A stretch of 64,000 bases of DNA from Gaetbulibacter sp. 4G1. Its GTDB lineage: Bacteria; Bacteroidota; Bacteroidia; Flavobacteriales; Flavobacteriaceae. Positions 62,098 through 64,000 of the stretch are shown here, piece after piece (the stretch's first letter is position 1; each line of letters starts with the position of its first letter). Position numbers and translations under genes: made by a program. Location: contig NZ_MDVN01000001.1 of assembly GCF_002741945.1 (NCBI RefSeq), forward strand, positions 1 to 64,000, given 5' to 3'. The notes under the pieces were generated by a model. That model was not told the DNA's origin. It was given only the letters and a program-made list of their open reading frames with translations, and ran no database searches.

Positions 62098-62505
62098 CTA
62101 ACCAGAATAACTCACAAAATTCCTTGGTGTTTCAAAAAGTGTAATTTCTAATTCCAATTCTGGTTTTAATTCAGGCTTAATTTTATCATAAATAACTACA
62201 ACAATATTTTCTGCTGTGGGATTTAACTCCCTAAATTCAGGAACTTCTACATTTAAATTTTTATGATCGAAAGCGTCCTCAATCTTTTCTTTAATAATAT
62301 CTTTTAAAGTTTTAATATCTATAACATAGCCTGTTTCTTTATCTATAGTACCTGTAACGCTTACTATAAGCTCATAATTATGACCATGAAAATTGGGGTT
62401 ACTGCATTTACCAAAAATCAAGCTGTTTTTTTCATCAGTCCAATCTTTTCTATACAATCTATGAGCCGCATTAAAATGAGCCTTTCTACTAACTGTTACT
62501 TTCAT
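62098..62505 (-). CDS. queD: 6-carboxytetrahydropterin synthase / 6-pyruvoyl-tetrahydropterin synthase family (QueD-like)
   Basis: A 135-aa T-fold enzyme. Zinc ligands: the first His in RKAHFNAAHRLY and the HGH of NPNFHGHNYEL. The catalytic Cys is in FGKCSNPNF. The conserved DHKNLNVEVPEF and PTAENIVVVIYDKI follow, with the C-terminal Glu of LFETPRN. QueD converts dihydroneopterin triphosphate to carboxytetrahydropterin for queuosine; some relatives make pyruvoyl-pterin. The ATG overlaps the idi stop by 17 bases, so the two are co-transcribed, although their pathways differ. Confidence 0.9.
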   Translation of the reverse strand: MKVTVSRKAHFNAAHRLYRKDWTDEKNSLIFGKCSNPNFHGHNYELIVSVTGTIDKETGYVIDIKTLKDIIKEKIEDAFDHKNLNVEVPEFRELNPTAENIVVVIYDKIKPELKPELELEITLFETPRNFVSYSG

Positions 62506-63028
62506 TTGTAGCTAAGTTTATATGTTCGTAGAATTTATCAAAAATCACTTTAAACCATTCAGTGTAAAGCTCAGGATGTAATGAAATATCAACTTCAATA
62601 TCCTCTAATGACATCCATTTCCAGTTTGAAACTTCATCTTCATTAATTATTGGTGATTCGTTATAATTACCCAATAAAACATGATCATATTCATGCTCGG
62701 TTAGGCCATTATCAAAAGGAGCTTTATAAATAAATGAAATAGATTCCTTAAGCTCTACATCAAATCCCATTTCTTCCTGTAAACGACGTCTACCTGCTTC
62801 AATATTAGTTTCTCCGTCCCTCTGATGGCTACAACACGTGTTGGTCCATAAACCAGGAGAGTGATACTTATCTAATGCTCGTTGTTGCAACATCAATTCA
62901 CTATTATCATTAAATATAAAAACTGAAAATGCTCGATGTAATAAGGCCTTTTCATGAGCCTCCATTTTTGGCATTAAGCCAATTTTCTCATCTTTTTCGT
63001 TTACAAGAATTACTTGTTCTTCTTTCAT
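62489..63028 (-). CDS. idi: Isopentenyl-diphosphate delta-isomerase, type I
   Basis: A 179-aa Nudix-fold isomerase converting IPP to DMAPP in isoprenoid synthesis. Seen: ALLHRAFSVFIFNDN, the catalytic-Cys motif GLWTNTCCSHQRDGE, the Nudix-like EAGRRRLQEEMGFDVELKES and EHEYDHVLLGNYNESP. Length is normal for the type I enzyme. A type I isomerase with the mevalonate pathway is usual in Flavobacteriia. TATTTTTG on the minus strand (63043-63036) lies seven bases before the ATG, so the mRNA may be nearly leaderless. Confidence 0.95.
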   Translation of the reverse strand: MKEEQVILVNEKDEKIGLMPKMEAHEKALLHRAFSVFIFNDNSELMLQQRALDKYHSPGLWTNTCCSHQRDGETNIEAGRRRLQEEMGFDVELKESISFIYKAPFDNGLTEHEYDHVLLGNYNESPIINEDEVSNWKWMSLEDIEVDISLHPELYTEWFKVIFDKFYEHINLATNESNS

Positions 63029-63128
63029 AGTTTTACAAAAATACCAAGTAATTTTTTAAAAGACATTAATCTTATCATAAAAATAAAAAGAGGTGCATGG
63101 CTATTATTTTTTTTGGTACTATAAATAG

Positions 63129-63136
63129 TATATTTG
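63129..63136 (+). promoter_or_regulatory. -7 box of prfC
   Basis: TATATTTG matches TAnnTTTG, 19 bases before the ATG at 63156. The nearest TTG lies only 13 bases upstream, so the -33 element is unclear. Confidence 0.45.
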
Positions 63137-63155
63137 CAACCCATTTATATAATAT

Positions 63156-64000
63156 ATGAGTTTTTTAAAAGAAATAGAACGTAGGCGTACCTTTGGAATT
63201 ATATCGCACCCAGATGCTGGTAAAACAACACTAACAGAAAAACTACTATTATTTGGTGGTGCCATTCAAGAAGCTGGCGCCGTAAAAAGTAATAAAATTA
63301 AGAAAGGGGCTACGAGTGATTTTATGGAAATTGAGCGCCAACGTGGTATTTCTGTAGCTACTTCTGTTTTAGCATTTGAATATAATGGCATAAAAATTAA
63401 TATTCTTGATACACCTGGGCACAAAGATTTTGCTGAAGATACGTTTAGAACGTTAACAGCTGTAGATAGTGTCATTGTGGTTATTGATGTTGCAAAAGGT
63501 GTTGAAGAGCAAACTGAAAAACTGGTAGAGGTTTGTCGTATGCGTAATATCCCTATGATTGTATTCATTAATAAAATGGATAGAGAAGGAAAAGATGCTT
63601 TTGATTTGCTAGATGAAGTTGAGCAGAAATTAGGATTAAAAGTAACTCCCTTAAGTTTTCCAATTGGTATGGGGTATGATTTTAAAGGTATATACAATAT
63701 ATGGGAGAAAAACGTAAACCTTTTTAGTGGTGATAGTAGAAAAGATATTGAAGAAACTATAGAGATTTCAAATTTAGCATCTCAAGAATTAGATACGTTA
63801 GTTGGTAGTGAAGCTGCAAATACTTTACGAGAAGAAATTGAACTTGTTGAAGGCATATATCCAGAATTTGATAAAGAAAAATACCTTAACGGAAATTTAC
63901 AACCTGTATTTTTTGGTTCAGCTTTAAATAATTTTGGGGTTAGAGAGCTACTAGACTGTTTTGTAGAAATAGCTCCAACACCAAGGCCAAAACAAAGTGA
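63156..64000 (+). CDS. prfC: Peptide chain release factor 3 (5' part; runs off the window)
   Basis: The first 281 residues of RF3, a translational GTPase that recycles RF1/RF2 after termination. P-loop [19 protein letters not shown] (G1), the switch region [36 protein letters not shown] (G3) and NKMD (G4, VFINKMDRE) are intact. The sequence [19 protein letters not shown] distinguishes RF3 from EF-G. The start is [20 protein letters not shown]. The 3' half lies outside the window. Divergent from idi. Confidence 0.96.
   Translation, partial: MSFLKEIERRRTFGIISHPDAGKTTLTEKLLLFGGAIQEAGAVKSNKIKKGATSDFMEIERQRGISVATSVLAFEYNGIKINILDTPGHKDFAEDTFRTLTAVDSVIVVIDVAKGVEEQTEKLVEVCRMRNIPMIVFINKMDREGKDAFDLLDEVEQKLGLKVTPLSFPIGMGYDFKGIYNIWEKNVNLFSGDSRKDIEETIEISNLASQELDTLVGSEAANTLREEIELVEGIYPEFDKEKYLNGNLQPVFFGSALNNFGVRELLDCFVEIAPTPRPKQS

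Noticed and set aside
63266-63697. 143-aa minus-strand ORF
   Set aside because: It is a shadow inside prfC, whose GTPase motifs are clear on the plus strand; the ORF has no recognisable domain.

Overview
The window looks like part of a chromosome from a low-GC marine-type member of the Flavobacteriaceae (Bacteroidota). The evidence is strong A+T bias, type IX secretion (T9SS) C-terminal sorting domains, promoters of the TTG-N19/20-TAnnTTTG form, almost no Shine-Dalgarno sequences, and a typical flavobacterial gene set (OstA-like protein, DUF349, DUF6495, paired DUF368 proteins, a parvulin cluster with MoxR). I see no phage, insertion sequence, CRISPR array or plasmid gene. Most of the window is core genome with small accessory patches.

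Layout. 1-11.9 kb: three consecutive T9SS-exported surface proteins. The first is only the 3' end of a protein with almost identical 156-bp repeats. The other two are large tandem paralogs sharing N-terminal, LamG and C-terminal parts but with different middle modules (lectin-like versus calcium-binding TSP3 repeats). 11.9-16 kb: hisS, a DUF6495 gene, the rpsF-rpsR-rplI ribosomal operon and a LytTR response regulator. 16-24 kb: nadC-yihY-priA on the minus strand, rlmH, a divergent pair made of a secreted lectin-like protein and a membrane-anchored putative regulator, then hpf and an MmcQ/YjbR gene. 24-41 kb: an acyl-CoA ligase gene, then a long plus-strand run (rdgB, relA/spoT, a fur-family gene, purA, an M28 peptidase, an OstA-like protein, a class III aminotransferase, a TPR protein, two DUF368 carriers, aroE, a DUF349 protein). 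41-53 kb: mazG, a LamG lipoprotein, aconitase, a GT-C-like membrane protein and a four-gene periplasmic folding operon (two parvulins, a lipoprotein, MoxR). 53-60 kb: methyltransferase, VOC, WYL regulator, MOSC, NTF2-like, DEAD-box helicase and cupin genes, then an ECF sigma factor with a probable anti-sigma partner, facing a DUF6249 membrane gene. 60-64 kb: a 600-bp gene-free stretch with two minus-strand terminators, a DUF4369 lipoprotein, tRNA-Thr(TGT), a small conserved protein, idi-queD and the start of prfC.

How parts work together. The parvulin/SurA-like operon and the OstA-like protein serve the outer membrane that the T9SS proteins must cross. The DUF368 pair probably recycles undecaprenyl phosphate for envelope polymers. 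RelA/SpoT, HPF and rdgB/mazG form a stress and nucleotide-hygiene group. The most notable regulatory finding is a matched pair of divergent ECF-type promoters (TGTAAC, 17 bp, CGTC) between the sigma factor gene and the DUF6249 gene. This implies an autoregulated envelope-stress-like circuit. Other non-coding structures of interest are a perfect 16-bp inverted repeat plus 20-bp-spaced direct repeats in front of the first large T9SS gene, and reuse of its TGYATTTCATCGAT motif twice in the orphan intergenic region near 60.5 kb.
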